Below are positions 1 to 8,704 of a stretch of 64,000 bases of DNA, in pieces. Below the pieces are notes generated by a model. It worked only from the letters and a program-made list of their open reading frames with translations. It was not told the DNA's origin and made no database searches. The stretch spans positions 9,171,001 to 9,235,000 of the forward strand of contig NZ_CP108529.1 of NCBI RefSeq assembly GCF_036002945.1, given 5' to 3'. Every line of letters starts with the position of its first letter. Within the stretch, counting starts at the first letter, position 1. The position numbers and the translations under genes were made by a program. This DNA is from Streptomyces sp. NBC_01224 (GTDB lineage: Bacteria; Actinomycetota; Actinomycetes; Streptomycetales; Streptomycetaceae).

Positions 1-677
1 CCACCCTGCTCCTTCTCCAGCTCGCCACCGAAGGCGTACGACAGCATCGTCAGCTGCCAGCCGCCCTGGTTGTCCTTGGACTCGTGGACGAAGCCCGCCT
101 TGCCGGTACTGTCGCTGATCCTCTTGGCGGCTGTGCGGACTTCCGCCCAGGTGGCCGGGGGTCTGTCCGGGTCGAGGCCGGCCTTCTCGAAGAGCTCGCG
201 GTTGTAGACCAGGCCCTGGGCGTACGGATTCTGCGGCACGCCGTACACGTCGCCGGCACTGTCGGTGAGCGGCTGGAGGACCTGAGGGTTGAACTCCTTG
301 AAGTGCTTCCACTCCTTGAGCTGCCCCGTGATCGGCTGCACCTGCTTCTGCTGGATGAGCCGCTGCGGCTCGGTCAGCGGCACCTTGATGACGTCCTCGA
401 CATTGCCGCCGGACAGCTTCGCGGAGAAGGTCAGCGGGTCGAAGACCGTGGTCGAACCCTTGACCTTGATGCCCGGGTTGGCCTTCTCGAAGTCGGCCAC
501 CTGCTTCTTGAACAGGGCGACCCCCGGCTTGTCGGTGGCCGGCGGCATGCCCTGCACCCGCAGCACGAGATCGCCGTCCCCGCCGGCACTGCTCGGGGTG
601 AGGGAGGAACAGCTCGCGAGAGTCGCGGTCAGCGCCATGCAGCCAAGTATGGCCGCACAGCGGGAGTTTCTGGGCAT
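1..677 (-). CDS. Sugar ABC transporter substrate-binding lipoprotein (partial, C-terminus off window)
   Basis: The extracellular solute-binding component of a carbohydrate ABC importer, anchored to the outer face of the membrane. The ATG at 675-677 starts a positively charged n-region and a hydrophobic stretch ending in the lipobox L-A-S-C near residue 22, which marks lipoprotein processing. The mature part reads like family 1 sugar-binding proteins (for example the segment YGVPQNPYAQGLVYNRELFE). Only about 225 residues are inside the window and the C-terminus lies beyond base 1. It follows a lacI-type gene on the same strand by 80 bases, the usual regulator-transporter arrangement, so sugar-inducible expression is likely. 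The sugar cannot be read from the sequence. Confidence 0.9.
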   Translation of the reverse strand, partial: MPRNSRCAAILGCMALTATLASCSSLTPSSAGGDGDLVLRVQGMPPATDKPGVALFKKQVADFEKANPGIKVKGSTTVFDPLTFSAKLSGGNVEDVIKVPLTEPQRLIQQKQVQPITGQLKEWKHFKEFNPQVLQPLTDSAGDVYGVPQNPYAQGLVYNRELFEKAGLDPDRPPATWAEVRTAAKRISDSTGKAGFVHESKDNQGGWQLTMLSYAFGGELEKEQG

Positions 678-757
678 AACGGCTCCAAGAAGGGCAGGAG
701 TGGGCTCGGTGCGGTGTAGTGCGGCGCTTTGCTCGTTGTGGTGGTGTGCGCCGTGGA

Positions 758-1759
758 TCAGTGGGCGGGTGCGGGGCCCGTCGAGGCACGGGGGATCAGG
801 CGGGAGCCGATCTCCACGAAGGGGGAAGTGACTTCACGTCCTTGTCCAGCACGGCCTGTTGTGCTCGCGATCGTCTCGATCAGGAGGTCCCCCGCGCGCG
901 TGGCGATCTCTTCGGGGTCGATCCTGATCGTGGTGAGGCTGGGGGTGGAGACGGAGGCGAGCAGCGTGTCGTCGATGCCGATGACGCTGACGTCGCGCGG
1001 CACGCTCACGCCGAGGTTGGCCATCTGGTGCAGCACGCCGAGGGCGACCAGGTCGTTGTGGGCGATCACGGCCGTCGCGTCGTGGGCGGCGACGAGGGTG
1101 GCGGCGTGCACGCCCGTCTCGAACCGCGGCTCGTACGGGCCGAGCTCGGACAGGGAGAGGTCGACCGCTTCGAAGGACTCCTGGATGGACTTCCCGCGGC
1201 TCAGCTCGGCGCGGGACGCGTTGATGAAGACGCAGCGCCGATGACCGTACGCCTTCAACTGCTCGGCGGCCTGCGCGATGCCGGCGGACAGTGAGATCCG
1301 GACCTCGGGGATGCCCGGCACATGACGGTTCACCACCACCAGCGGCATCCGGCCCGCGAGTTCATGGAGCCGGTCCTCGGTGAGGGTGGAGGCCCACAGG
1401 ATCAGGCCGTCGACCCGCTTCGATACGGCCGCGATGGCGGTCAGCTCGTCCGCCTCGCGCTCGTCGCTGTCGGCGACCAGGACCGTGTAGCCCAGGTGCC
1501 GGGCGCGGGCCTGCATCGCCTTGATGATCGGCGGGAAGAACGGGTTGGCGATGTCCGGGACGATCAGGCCGAGCGTTCCGGTGCCGCCGCCGCGCAGTGA
1601 ACGGGCCGCCGGGTTGGGGGAGTAGCCGAGCTTGGCCGCGGCGTCGAGGATGCGCTGCCGCGTCGTCGGCTGCACCTGGTCGGGTGCGGTGAACGCGCGG
1701 GACACCGTCGACACCGAGACGCCCGCGGCGCTCGCCACCTCCCGGATCGTGACTGCCAC
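758..1759 (-). CDS. LacI-family transcriptional regulator
   Basis: A 333-residue repressor-type protein. Residues 1-50 form the LacI helix-turn-helix (TIREVASAAGVSVSTVSRAF) and hinge; residues about 60-325 form a periplasmic-binding-protein fold (LGLIVPDIANPFF, VIAHNDLVALG, VSVIGIDD). It starts at GTG with AAGGAGG about seven bases upstream. It is divergent from the enolase-superfamily dehydratase gene and immediately upstream of the sugar-binding lipoprotein gene, so it probably represses both in response to a sugar or sugar acid. Two GGGAACGTT-containing sites lie in the divergent region. The family assignment is firm; the effector is unknown. Confidence 0.95.
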   Translation of the reverse strand: MAVTIREVASAAGVSVSTVSRAFTAPDQVQPTTRQRILDAAAKLGYSPNPAARSLRGGGTGTLGLIVPDIANPFFPPIIKAMQARARHLGYTVLVADSDEREADELTAIAAVSKRVDGLILWASTLTEDRLHELAGRMPLVVVNRHVPGIPEVRISLSAGIAQAAEQLKAYGHRRCVFINASRAELSRGKSIQESFEAVDLSLSELGPYEPRFETGVHAATLVAAHDATAVIAHNDLVALGVLHQMANLGVSVPRDVSVIGIDDTLLASVSTPSLTTIRIDPEEIATRAGDLLIETIASTTGRAGQGREVTSPFVEIGSRLIPRASTGPAPAH

Positions 1760-1835
1760 GGACGGCCTCCTTGTCGTCTTGAACCGGGGGACCCCGGTCG
1801 TCTCGCATCTGGATCCTGCGAATGCGGTTGATGTT

Positions 1836-1848
1836 TGCGAACGTTCCC
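1836..1848 (-). promoter_or_regulatory. Candidate LacI-type operator 1
   Basis: Read on the minus strand the site is GGGAACGTTCGCA, with the palindromic core GAACGTTC at 1839-1846. It lies about 80 bases upstream of the lacI start. The 11 matching bases of this motif recur at 1970-1982. Family 1 LacI regulators commonly bind such palindromes with a central CG. Function is inferred. Confidence 0.5.
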
Positions 1849-1969
1849 ATGACGTGTCAAGACGTGTGTCAGGACTATTTCATCGAGGAAAACCTTCTGG
1901 ATGCATGGGTCTTGCGCTTCGACTCGACTGCTGTCGATGATGTGTTCTCAAGAACGGTACTGAAATTGC

Positions 1970-1982
1970 GGGAACGTTTTCA
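1970..1982 (+). promoter_or_regulatory. Candidate LacI-type operator 2
   Basis: GGGAACGTTTTCA shares GGGAACGTT..CA with the site at 1836-1848. It ends just before the ribosome binding site of the dehydratase gene at 1995, a position suited to blocking transcription or elongation. Inferred operator of the adjacent LacI protein. Confidence 0.5.
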
Positions 1983-1994
1983 TAGAGGAGTGGA

Positions 1995-3137
1995 ATGAAG
2001 ATCACCGGCCTGGAAGTGCTGACTCTCCCCGACCACGGCGACAGCATGATGCTGGTCGTGGTCGACACCGACGAGGGCATCCACGGCCTGGGCGAGGTCG
2101 GCATCAGGTCGCGCCAACGGGCGGTCGCGGGGGGTCTCGAGCACCTGGCGGAGCTGATCGTCGGCGAGGACCCGCGGCGGATCGAGCACCTCTGGCAGGT
2201 GATGTTCCGGCGCGGGTTCTTCCCCGCCGACCGCATACTCGGCGCTGCCATCGCAGCGGTGGACGTGGCCCTTTGGGACATCCGCGGCAAGGCGCTCGGC
2301 GTACCGGTGCATGAACTCCTCGGCGGCCGGGTGCGTGATCACGTACCCGCCTATGTGCATGTCGGCGACGGCTACCACGACCGCGCGTGGTTCCTGGACC
2401 GCTGCCGCGACCTGGTCGCCGAGGGCTGGCTCCATCTGCGGTTCGCCTCGCCGCACGACGCCGACGGCACGCTCGACGCCCGCCGCTGTCTGCGCGACTC
2501 GGTCGACCTCTTCCACCAGGTGCGGAACGCGGTCGGCGACGAGGTGGAGCTGATCCTCGACGTCCATACGCGCCTGGATCCGCCGGAGGCGCTGACCCTG
2601 TGCCGGGAGATCGAGGCGGCCCGCCCGTACTTCGTCGAGGACCCACTGCGCTGTGAGAACCCGGACAGCTACCGCATGCTGCGGGCCCGCACCGGCGTAC
2701 CACTGGCCGCAGGTGAGCAGTACGGCTCCAAATGGGAGTTCAGGACACTCATCGAGGACGACCTCATCGATTACGCGCGCGTGGACGTCGGGGTGGCCGC
2801 GGGCCTGACCGAGGCGAAGAAGATCGCGGCGATGGCGGAGACCCACCACATCAAGCTCGCCACCCACAACCCGCTCGGCCCGGTCACCGCCGCTTCCTCG
2901 CTCCAACTCAACCTTGCCTGCCCCAATGTGGCGATCCAGGAGCACCAGACCGACCCCGATCCGGCCATCGCCGCCCTCTTCACCGCGCGGCCGACGATCC
3001 TGCCGGGGCGGGTGGAGCTGAGCGAACTGCCCGGCATCGGCGTCGACATCGACCGGGAGGCGGCGCGCCGGTACCAGGCCGCGGCGGCCGAGCGCCCGCA
3101 CTTGCGCACGGCGGACGGGGCGTTCACCAACTGGTAG
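1995..3137 (+). CDS. Mandelate racemase/muconate lactonizing (enolase superfamily) sugar-acid dehydratase
   Basis: A 380-residue enolase-superfamily enzyme, most like the mannonate/galactonate dehydratase branch, which removes water from a sugar acid using Mg2+. An N-terminal capping domain (about 1-115) precedes a TIM barrel. Visible barrel residues are D189 and H191 (DVHTRL), E215 (FVEDPL), E241 (AGEQYGS) and a late THNPLGP segment; DxH plus two Glu is typical of that branch. The ATG has GAGGAGTGG upstream. It is divergent from lacI and likely controlled by it. The exact substrate is uncertain because several sugar-acid dehydratases share these motifs. Confidence 0.88.
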   Translation: MKITGLEVLTLPDHGDSMMLVVVDTDEGIHGLGEVGIRSRQRAVAGGLEHLAELIVGEDPRRIEHLWQVMFRRGFFPADRILGAAIAAVDVALWDIRGKALGVPVHELLGGRVRDHVPAYVHVGDGYHDRAWFLDRCRDLVAEGWLHLRFASPHDADGTLDARRCLRDSVDLFHQVRNAVGDEVELILDVHTRLDPPEALTLCREIEAARPYFVEDPLRCENPDSYRMLRARTGVPLAAGEQYGSKWEFRTLIEDDLIDYARVDVGVAAGLTEAKKIAAMAETHHIKLATHNPLGPVTAASSLQLNLACPNVAIQEHQTDPDPAIAALFTARPTILPGRVELSELPGIGVDIDREAARRYQAAAAERPHLRTADGAFTNW

Positions 3138-3150
3138 CCGGGCAGGGCCG

Positions 3151-3169
3151 GTCGGCCGCGCGGGCCGAC
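3151..3169 (+). terminator. Stem-loop after the dehydratase gene
   Basis: GTCGGCC and GGCCGAC form a perfect 7-bp stem with a 5-base loop, 14 bases after the stop codon. No U-tract follows, as is common in Streptomyces. Confidence 0.5.
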
Positions 3170-3380
3170 GCTCCTGCGGAATCGAAAGCCGCGTACAACC
3201 CTTGTGTCCCATCCGGTGCCGCACATGCCGCCGGACAAGGAGCGGGTCCCTTCCGGTTACTGGCTGGGAAGCCGCACACCATGACAACGGGACATCCGCA
3301 TCACCGTCCCGGCGGGCCCACAGCCCGCGTCTGCACACTGAGCACGATCTCCGACTTCAGAAAGTGAGGCGAGTTCCGTC

Positions 3381-5531
3381 GTGTTGTTCACAGGAGCCGC
3401 GAGGCCGGTCGAACTGGGCCTTGTCGGCCTAACGTTCATGGGCGTGCTGGTAGGCGCGTCGGCGACGCCGGCCGGCAGCCAGGAACGCCAGAAGCTGCAG
3501 GTGACGGCCGTGTCGTCGCGGCCCGGCACGGTGTCGGGAGACGACGCCCTGATACGTGTCGAGGTGCCCGCCTCCATAGCCGCCGACAAAGTCCGGGTCG
3601 AGGTAGAGGGCCGGGACGTGACCTCGAGCTTCCGGCCGTCCGGCGAAAATGCGCTGATGGGCGTGGTGAAGGAGCTGTCCAAGGGCGACAACAGGCTCAC
3701 GGCCAGGGCTCAGGGCGCGGACGCCGGACAACTGATCCTGAAGAACCACCCCATCACGGGGCCGGTGTTCTCCGGGCCGCACGAGCAGCCGTTCGTCTGT
3801 GACACCGCCGAGTTCAAGACGGTCACCGGCGGCACCCTCGGGCAGCCGATCGACAAGGACTGCTCGGTCAAGACCCGTGTCGATTACATGTATCGCACCA
3901 CGGCCGGCAAGTTCGTTCCGTTGCCCGACGAGAACGTCCTTCCCGCCGACCTGGCGACCGCCACGACGAGCGCGGGCAAGAAGGTGCCGTACATCGTCCG
4001 CGTCGAGACCGGCACCATCAACCGCGGCATCTACGAGACGGCCGTGCTGCACGACCCGAAGTCCGGCACCCCCGACCCGCTGCAGCGTGGGCCGGGCTGG
4101 AACGGGCGCCTCGTGTACGGCTTCGGCGGGGGCTGTAACGGCGGCTGGTACGTCCAGGGCCGCAACACCGTCGGCATCATGAACGACACGTATCTGAGCA
4201 AGGGCTACGGCGTCGCATCGTCCACGCTGAACGTCTTCGGCAACAACTGCAACGACCTGCTGGCCGCCGAGACCATGAGCATGGTCAAGGAACGCTTCGT
4301 GGAGACGTACGGCGACCCGGCCTTCACCATCGGAAACGGCTGCTCCGGCGGCTCGTACCAGACCCACCAGATCGCCGACAACTACCCGGGTCTGCTGGAC
4401 GGCATCCTCTCCGGCTGCAGCTTCCCCGATGTCGGCTTCGGGACGATTCAGACGCTCAGCGACGCCCAGCTCCTGAACCACTACTTCAAGGAAGTCGCGC
4501 CGGACGCTTTCACCAAGGACCAGCAGAAGGCGGTCTCCGGGTTCGGCAAGTGGCAGAGCATCGGCAGCCTGGCCAGGGCGGGCGGCCGTATCGACCCCAC
4601 GGTGTTCTGCCCGCCCCAGCTGCCCGAGGGACAGCGCTACGACCCCGACACCAATCCGGACGGTGCCCGCTGTGACGTCTACAGCCACACCGTGAACGTC
4701 TACGGCGAGGTGCCGGAGACCGGGAAGGCGCGCAGGCCGCTCGACAACACCGGTATCCAGTACGGACTTGAGGCCCTGAACAACGGGACCATCGACATGG
4801 ACCGGTTCATCGACCTGAACCGGCGCATCGGCGGCCTCGACGACGACGCCAAGCCCGCCGCGGAGCGCACCGTCGCCGATCTCAAGGCGGTACGGACGGC
4901 CTACCGCACGGGCCGCATGCTGAACGGCGGTGGCGGCCTCGCCGACGTTCCGATCATCGACTACCGCGACTACACGGACGACGCGTCGGCCGGCGACATG
5001 CACATGCGCTTCCACTCCTTCTCCACCCGGGCGCGCTTGGACAAGGCCAACGGCACCCACGCCAACCAGGTCATGCTCACCCGCGCCAACGGGCACGGAT
5101 TCACTCTCGCCGGGATGCTGTCCGACATGGACCAGTGGCTCACCGGCATCAAGGGAGACTCCGGCAACGACGCCCCCATCGAGAAGATCGTCCGCCACCA
5201 GCCGCAGGGTCTCACGGACGCCTGCTGGACCCGTGGCATCGGTGCGAAGAAGATCGCGGAGCCCCAGGTCGAGGGCATCGACAACACCGAGTGCAACACC
5301 CTCTACCCGGTGTGGACATCGCCGCGGATGGTCGCCGGAGCCGATGTGGCCAACGACATCGTCAAGTGCCGCAAGCGTCCCGTGATCCGCTCCGACTACC
5401 GAGTGCCGGTGACCGACGGCCAGTTCAAGGATCTGAAGGCGATCTTCCGGGACGGTGTCTGCGACTGGTCCAAGCCCGGGGCGGGCCAGCAGGGCCTCGC
5501 CGGTACATGGCTCTCCTTCGACCGGAAGTGA
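3381..5531 (+). CDS. Secreted DUF6351-family protein, probable alpha/beta hydrolase
   Basis: A 716-residue protein starting at GTG with a purine-rich AAGTGAGG about 11 bases upstream. The first 32 residues look like a Sec signal peptide (hydrophobic LGLVGLTFMGVLVGASATPA). The body contains GFGGGCNGGWYVQG and the nucleophile-elbow-like IGNGCSGGSYQT around S322. This resembles the tannase/feruloyl-esterase-like arrangement seen in DUF6351 proteins. Many cysteines fit an extracellular, disulfide-bonded enzyme. It stands alone, bracketed by terminator-like hairpins, about 240 bases after the dehydratase gene. The family is recognised by eye; the substrate is unknown. Confidence 0.8.
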   Translation: MLFTGAARPVELGLVGLTFMGVLVGASATPAGSQERQKLQVTAVSSRPGTVSGDDALIRVEVPASIAADKVRVEVEGRDVTSSFRPSGENALMGVVKELSKGDNRLTARAQGADAGQLILKNHPITGPVFSGPHEQPFVCDTAEFKTVTGGTLGQPIDKDCSVKTRVDYMYRTTAGKFVPLPDENVLPADLATATTSAGKKVPYIVRVETGTINRGIYETAVLHDPKSGTPDPLQRGPGWNGRLVYGFGGGCNGGWYVQGRNTVGIMNDTYLSKGYGVASSTLNVFGNNCNDLLAAETMSMVKERFVETYGDPAFTIGNGCSGGSYQTHQIADNYPGLLDGILSGCSFPDVGFGTIQTLSDAQLLNHYFKEVAPDAFTKDQQKAVSGFGKWQSIGSLARAGGRIDPTVFCPPQLPEGQRYDPDTNPDGARCDVYSHTVNVYGEVPETGKARRPLDNTGIQYGLEALNNGTIDMDRFIDLNRRIGGLDDDAKPAAERTVADLKAVRTAYRTGRMLNGGGGLADVPIIDYRDYTDDASAGDMHMRFHSFSTRARLDKANGTHANQVMLTRANGHGFTLAGMLSDMDQWLTGIKGDSGNDAPIEKIVRHQPQGLTDACWTRGIGAKKIAEPQVEGIDNTECNTLYPVWTSPRMVAGADVANDIVKCRKRPVIRSDYRVPVTDGQFKDLKAIFRDGVCDWSKPGAGQQGLAGTWLSFDRK

Positions 5532-5571
5532 CAGGATCGCGGCAGGTGGGCCAAAACGGGGGCAGGTGCGA

Positions 5572-5597
5572 CGTCCCGCTTTGGTGTCAGCGGGACG
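5572..5597 (+). terminator. Stem-loop terminator after the DUF6351 gene
   Basis: CGTCCCGCT and AGCGGGACG pair perfectly over 9 bp around an 8-base loop, 41 bases past the stop codon. Confidence 0.6.
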
Positions 5598-5675
5598 GGG
5601 TTTCTGGACGTTGGGCATGCGGAGCGTCCCGTTGAGTGGGTTCAGGCGTTGCACGTGGCTTTCGGCCCATGCGCC

Positions 5676-6009
5676 TTCGACCGGTACTCCATCGTGCCCA
5701 AGACCTTCAAGCGGATGCCGGCCGGTGGGATCGCCGTCATGGTCGTCACCGTGTTCTGCATCGTCGCCACCAGCAACCCCGCCATCGGCGTGATGGTCGG
5801 CTCGATCACGGCGTTGGTATCTTCGCCAAGCGCGTCGCCCACCTCACTCAGGTCACTTCGGACACGGGGCCCGACGGCGGTAGCGTGGTCTGCTCCGTGA
5901 CCGGTGACCTGTTCTTCGCGTCCTCGAACGACCTGGTCACCTGGTTCAACTACGCCACCGATCCCGAGAGGGTGGTCATCGACCTGTTCGCGGCGCACAT
6001 CTGGGATGC
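5676..6009 (+). pseudogene. SulP (SLC26-like) anion permease remnant with STAS domain, frameshifted
   Basis: Frame 3 reads SIVPKTFKRMPAGGIAVM and further SulP-like sequence up to about 5818. Frame 2 then continues with IFAKRVAHLTQVTSD and STAS-type sequence ending in VVIDLFAAHIWDA near 6009. Both pieces are typical of the last membrane helix and STAS domain of bacterial SulP permeases, so this is a 3' fragment split by a frameshift. The N-terminal membrane domain is absent. Confidence 0.7.
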
Positions 6010-6054
6010 TCGTCCGTCCCCATCTGCATCACCCATGCGAGGCGCAATTCTTGA

Positions 6055-6999
6055 TCACGCGTTGCGGGCGCAGCGGAATCCGGCATGGCCGCTGGAGCTG
6101 TCCGGGGTGTTGGCGGTTCGGGCGGCGACGCGGTAGCGGTTGCAGTAAGAGGCGTGGCACATGTGGGAGCCACCCCGGATGACCTTGGCGTCGCCGGTTG
6201 TGGGGCCTGTCGGGTCGGCGAGTCCGTGGGTGTGATGGTCGGTGGTCCACCAGTCCGCGCACCACTCCCACACATTGCCCACCATGTTGAACAGTCCGTG
6301 GCCGTTGGGCCGGTACGCGTCGACGGGTGCGGTGCTGTGGTAGCCGTCGGCGGCGGTGCTGTGAAGGGGGAAGCGGCCGCGCCAGATGTTGCAGCGGTAC
6401 TCGTCGTCCGGGTCCAGTTCATCCCCCCAGTGGTAGCGGCGCTGTTCGAGGCCGCCGCGCGCCGCGTGTTCCCACTCGGCCTCGGTGGGCAGGCGCTTGC
6501 CCGCCCAGTGCGCATAGGCGGCGGCGTCGTTCCAGGACACGTGGACCACTGGGTGGTCGCCTCTGCCGTCGAGGGTGCTGCCGGGCCCTTCGGGCCGTGC
6601 CCAGGCAGTGCCGGGCACGGCGCACCACCAAGGGGTGTGCCCGGGGCTTGGCGCACCTCGGCGCAGGTGGTCGGGGAGGAAGCCGGCGAAGACGTACGAC
6701 CAGCCGATCCGCTCGGCATCGGTGACATATCCGCTGTCCGCGGCGAAGGCGCGGAAGGCGTCGTTGGTGACGGCGTGGATGTCGATGAGGAAAGGGGCCA
6801 GGCGCACTTCCCGGACCGGGCCTTCGCCATCGGCGTGCAGGGTGTGGGTGTCCTGGCCGCCCATCAGGAACGGGCCTCCGGGGATGCGGGCCATGCCCTC
6901 GGCGCTGCCGCGTCGAGCCGGTGGCACAAGGGGTGTCGCCTGGGCAGCTCCGGCGCCCGGGGACATGCAACAGCTGGGAACGGGTCGGGGGGTGGGCAT
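6055..6999 (-). CDS. Formylglycine-generating enzyme (sulfatase-activating)
   Basis: Oxidises the active-site Cys of a sulfatase (CxPxR) to formylglycine in the cytoplasm. It has 314 residues from ATG 6999, preceded by GAGGTGAG; this start leaves 26 bases after the MFS gene stop, whereas an upstream ATG would overlap that gene. The FGE-sulfatase fold spans about 35-310: an N-terminal MARIPGGPFLMGG, LPTEAEWEHAARGG, FNMVGNVWEWCADWW and the C-terminal RGGSHMCHASYCNRYR. C281 and C286 match the copper-binding catalytic pair. It is last in the GH3-GH1-sulfatase-MFS operon, so its natural client is probably the sulfatase at 8705-9901. It is intact although that client is damaged. Confidence 0.93.
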   Translation of the reverse strand: MPTPRPVPSCCMSPGAGAAQATPLVPPARRGSAEGMARIPGGPFLMGGQDTHTLHADGEGPVREVRLAPFLIDIHAVTNDAFRAFAADSGYVTDAERIGWSYVFAGFLPDHLRRGAPSPGHTPWWCAVPGTAWARPEGPGSTLDGRGDHPVVHVSWNDAAAYAHWAGKRLPTEAEWEHAARGGLEQRRYHWGDELDPDDEYRCNIWRGRFPLHSTAADGYHSTAPVDAYRPNGHGLFNMVGNVWEWCADWWTTDHHTHGLADPTGPTTGDAKVIRGGSHMCHASYCNRYRVAARTANTPDSSSGHAGFRCARNA

Positions 7000-7025
7000 G
7001 GTTCTCACCTCGGCTGGTGTGCTGG

Positions 7026-8369
7026 TCAGGACAGGGCTGTCGCTCGCCGCTGATCCAGGTCCTGTTGCGCGCGTCGCACGTCGTTGGCGTACGGGCGGTA
7101 CAGCAGGGTCAGGAAGGCGCCGTTGACGAGCATCAGGATGACCAGGCCCCACAAGAACACCTCCCGCAGGCCGACGATCTCGCCGAGATACCCGGCGCCC
7201 AGGCTGAAGATGGCCCAGGCTATGGCCTCGACGATCGAGCCGTAGACGGTGAAGGCGGCTCCGCGCAGCTCAGGCGGTGTCACCGCCATGACCATCGGGC
7301 GGTTGATACCGGGGTTGACGCCTTGAGCCACCCCCATGAGCGCGAAGAACAGGCCGAACAGACCGAGGGAACCGTAGTCGAACTGAGTGCCGAAGTAGGC
7401 CACGACGGCGAAGGCGATCTGTGCTGTCTGCAGTACGGCGGGCAGCCCGTGGCGGGGGCTGCGGAGGGAGGCCCAGTCGGCGGCAAGACCGCCGAGCACG
7501 GTACCGGCGAAGTAGCCGATGCCGAGGGGGAGCAGGACGATGGAGGCGGCCTGGGTCGTGAAGCCGTAGACGTCGACGAGGTAGACGACGGCGAAGGCGG
7601 TCAGCAGCAGGTGGCCGGAGAGAAGACGGGAGATCAGCAGGAGCAGAAAGGTGCGGATCTTCAGCAGCGCCGCGATCTGGCCCCGGGTGACGTTTGCGGT
7701 CGCCTTGCGGGCCGTGGGGTCGAGGTCGGCGAGCTGGGGTTCGGCGGCGCCGTGGCCGGGGTCGCGCAGCCAACGCCACACCACCAGGCTGAAGAGGACG
7801 TTGAAGACGCCGATCCCCCAGAGACCCCAGCGCCAGCCGTCCTCGAAGCCGGCCAGTTGTCCCTTGAGTGCGGCCAGGACGGAGCTGGTCAGAGCGACCG
7901 CTCCGTAAAGGAGGCCGATGGCCCGGCCGCGCGAAGGGGTGTCGAACAGGTCGCCGACGATCTCGGTGACGATGGGCTGGGCCGCGGCGTAACCGGCGGC
8001 GAGCACGGTGGTGAGGAAGAGGAGTTGGGTGAAGTTCTGTGCGAATCCCGCCGCCACGCCCCACACGCCCCACAGCCCGGTGGCGACGATGAGGACACCT
8101 TTGCGGGACCAGCGGTGCGCCACCCATACCCACAGCGGGGCGGTGATGACGCCGACGAGTTTACCGGCGGCGGCCAGCACACCCAGGGCGCCGAGCGACA
8201 GGCCCAGGGCTTGTCGGATGACGGGGAACAGGCCGACGATCAGGCCACTTTCGGCACTGTCGATGAGCATGGTGCCACCGAGGAGGGACAGCTGCCTCCA
8301 ACGGCCCTGGACCACGGTCCTTTGGGCGGCCTCGTGGAGTCTGGCGGGATCGCGGGCAAGGTCGGCCAT
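7026..8369 (-). CDS. MFS transporter
   Basis: A 447-residue integral membrane protein with roughly 12 hydrophobic helices. The MFS loop 2-3 signature appears as WVWVAHRWSRKGVLI, and the family repeats in the second half (FAGTVLGGLAADW). The ATG is preceded by AAAGAGGTG. It lies between the sulfatase and FGE genes on the same strand, with short gaps. It probably imports a sugar or glycoside released by the secreted or cytoplasmic hydrolases of this operon; the substrate is inferred only from context. The frame is intact. Confidence 0.88.
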   Translation of the reverse strand: MADLARDPARLHEAAQRTVVQGRWRQLSLLGGTMLIDSAESGLIVGLFPVIRQALGLSLGALGVLAAAGKLVGVITAPLWVWVAHRWSRKGVLIVATGLWGVWGVAAGFAQNFTQLLFLTTVLAAGYAAAQPIVTEIVGDLFDTPSRGRAIGLLYGAVALTSSVLAALKGQLAGFEDGWRWGLWGIGVFNVLFSLVVWRWLRDPGHGAAEPQLADLDPTARKATANVTRGQIAALLKIRTFLLLLISRLLSGHLLLTAFAVVYLVDVYGFTTQAASIVLLPLGIGYFAGTVLGGLAADWASLRSPRHGLPAVLQTAQIAFAVVAYFGTQFDYGSLGLFGLFFALMGVAQGVNPGINRPMVMAVTPPELRGAAFTVYGSIVEAIAWAIFSLGAGYLGEIVGLREVFLWGLVILMLVNGAFLTLLYRPYANDVRRAQQDLDQRRATALS

Positions 8370-8453
8370 CGCGACACCTCTTTCTGCGCGGGAGCGGGTG
8401 AGGCGGGGGGCGTGTACCGGGGGCTCGACGGCACCGGTGCACGGCTCGTCGTG

Positions 8454-8704
8454 TCAGAGCGAGGCAAGCTCTTCGGCGACCTCGCGCAGGCTTGCGGAGG
8501 ACAGGAGCCCGCCCGCGAGCGCGACCAGGTCTCGACGGCGTCGTCGACGATCGGCGTCCGCTGCTCGGGGTCGCTTGCCAGGTCGAAGAGGAGCGTGCCG
8601 TGCTGGTAGGGATTGAAGAAGGTCCGGCCCCGGGTGCGCAGGGTCGGCACGCCCTTGGTGAAGGTGAAGGGCTCCGCCAGGGTGGCGTCCGCCACCTCCG
8701 AGGG
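8454..8704 (-). pseudogene. Detached C-terminal part of the sulfatase (after in-frame stop, frameshifted)
   Basis: Directly after the TAA at 8705-8707 the same frame continues with PSEVADATLAEPFTFTKG and NPYQHGTLLFDLASDP, which is typical sulfatase C-terminal sequence. Near 8533 the sensible reading moves to another frame (DLVALAGGLLSSASLREV) and ends at 8454. The original gene therefore ran 9901 to 8454 and now carries one nonsense change and one frameshift, unless these are assembly errors. Confidence 0.75.

Noticed and set aside
3429..5654. 741-codon minus-strand frame opposite the DUF6351 gene
   Set aside because: Antisense shadow with repetitive Val/Gly/Arg composition and no family similarity.
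7000..7152. Upstream extension of the FGE gene to ATG 7152
   Set aside because: It would overlap the MFS coding sequence by 127 bases; ATG 6999 has its own GAGGTGAG.
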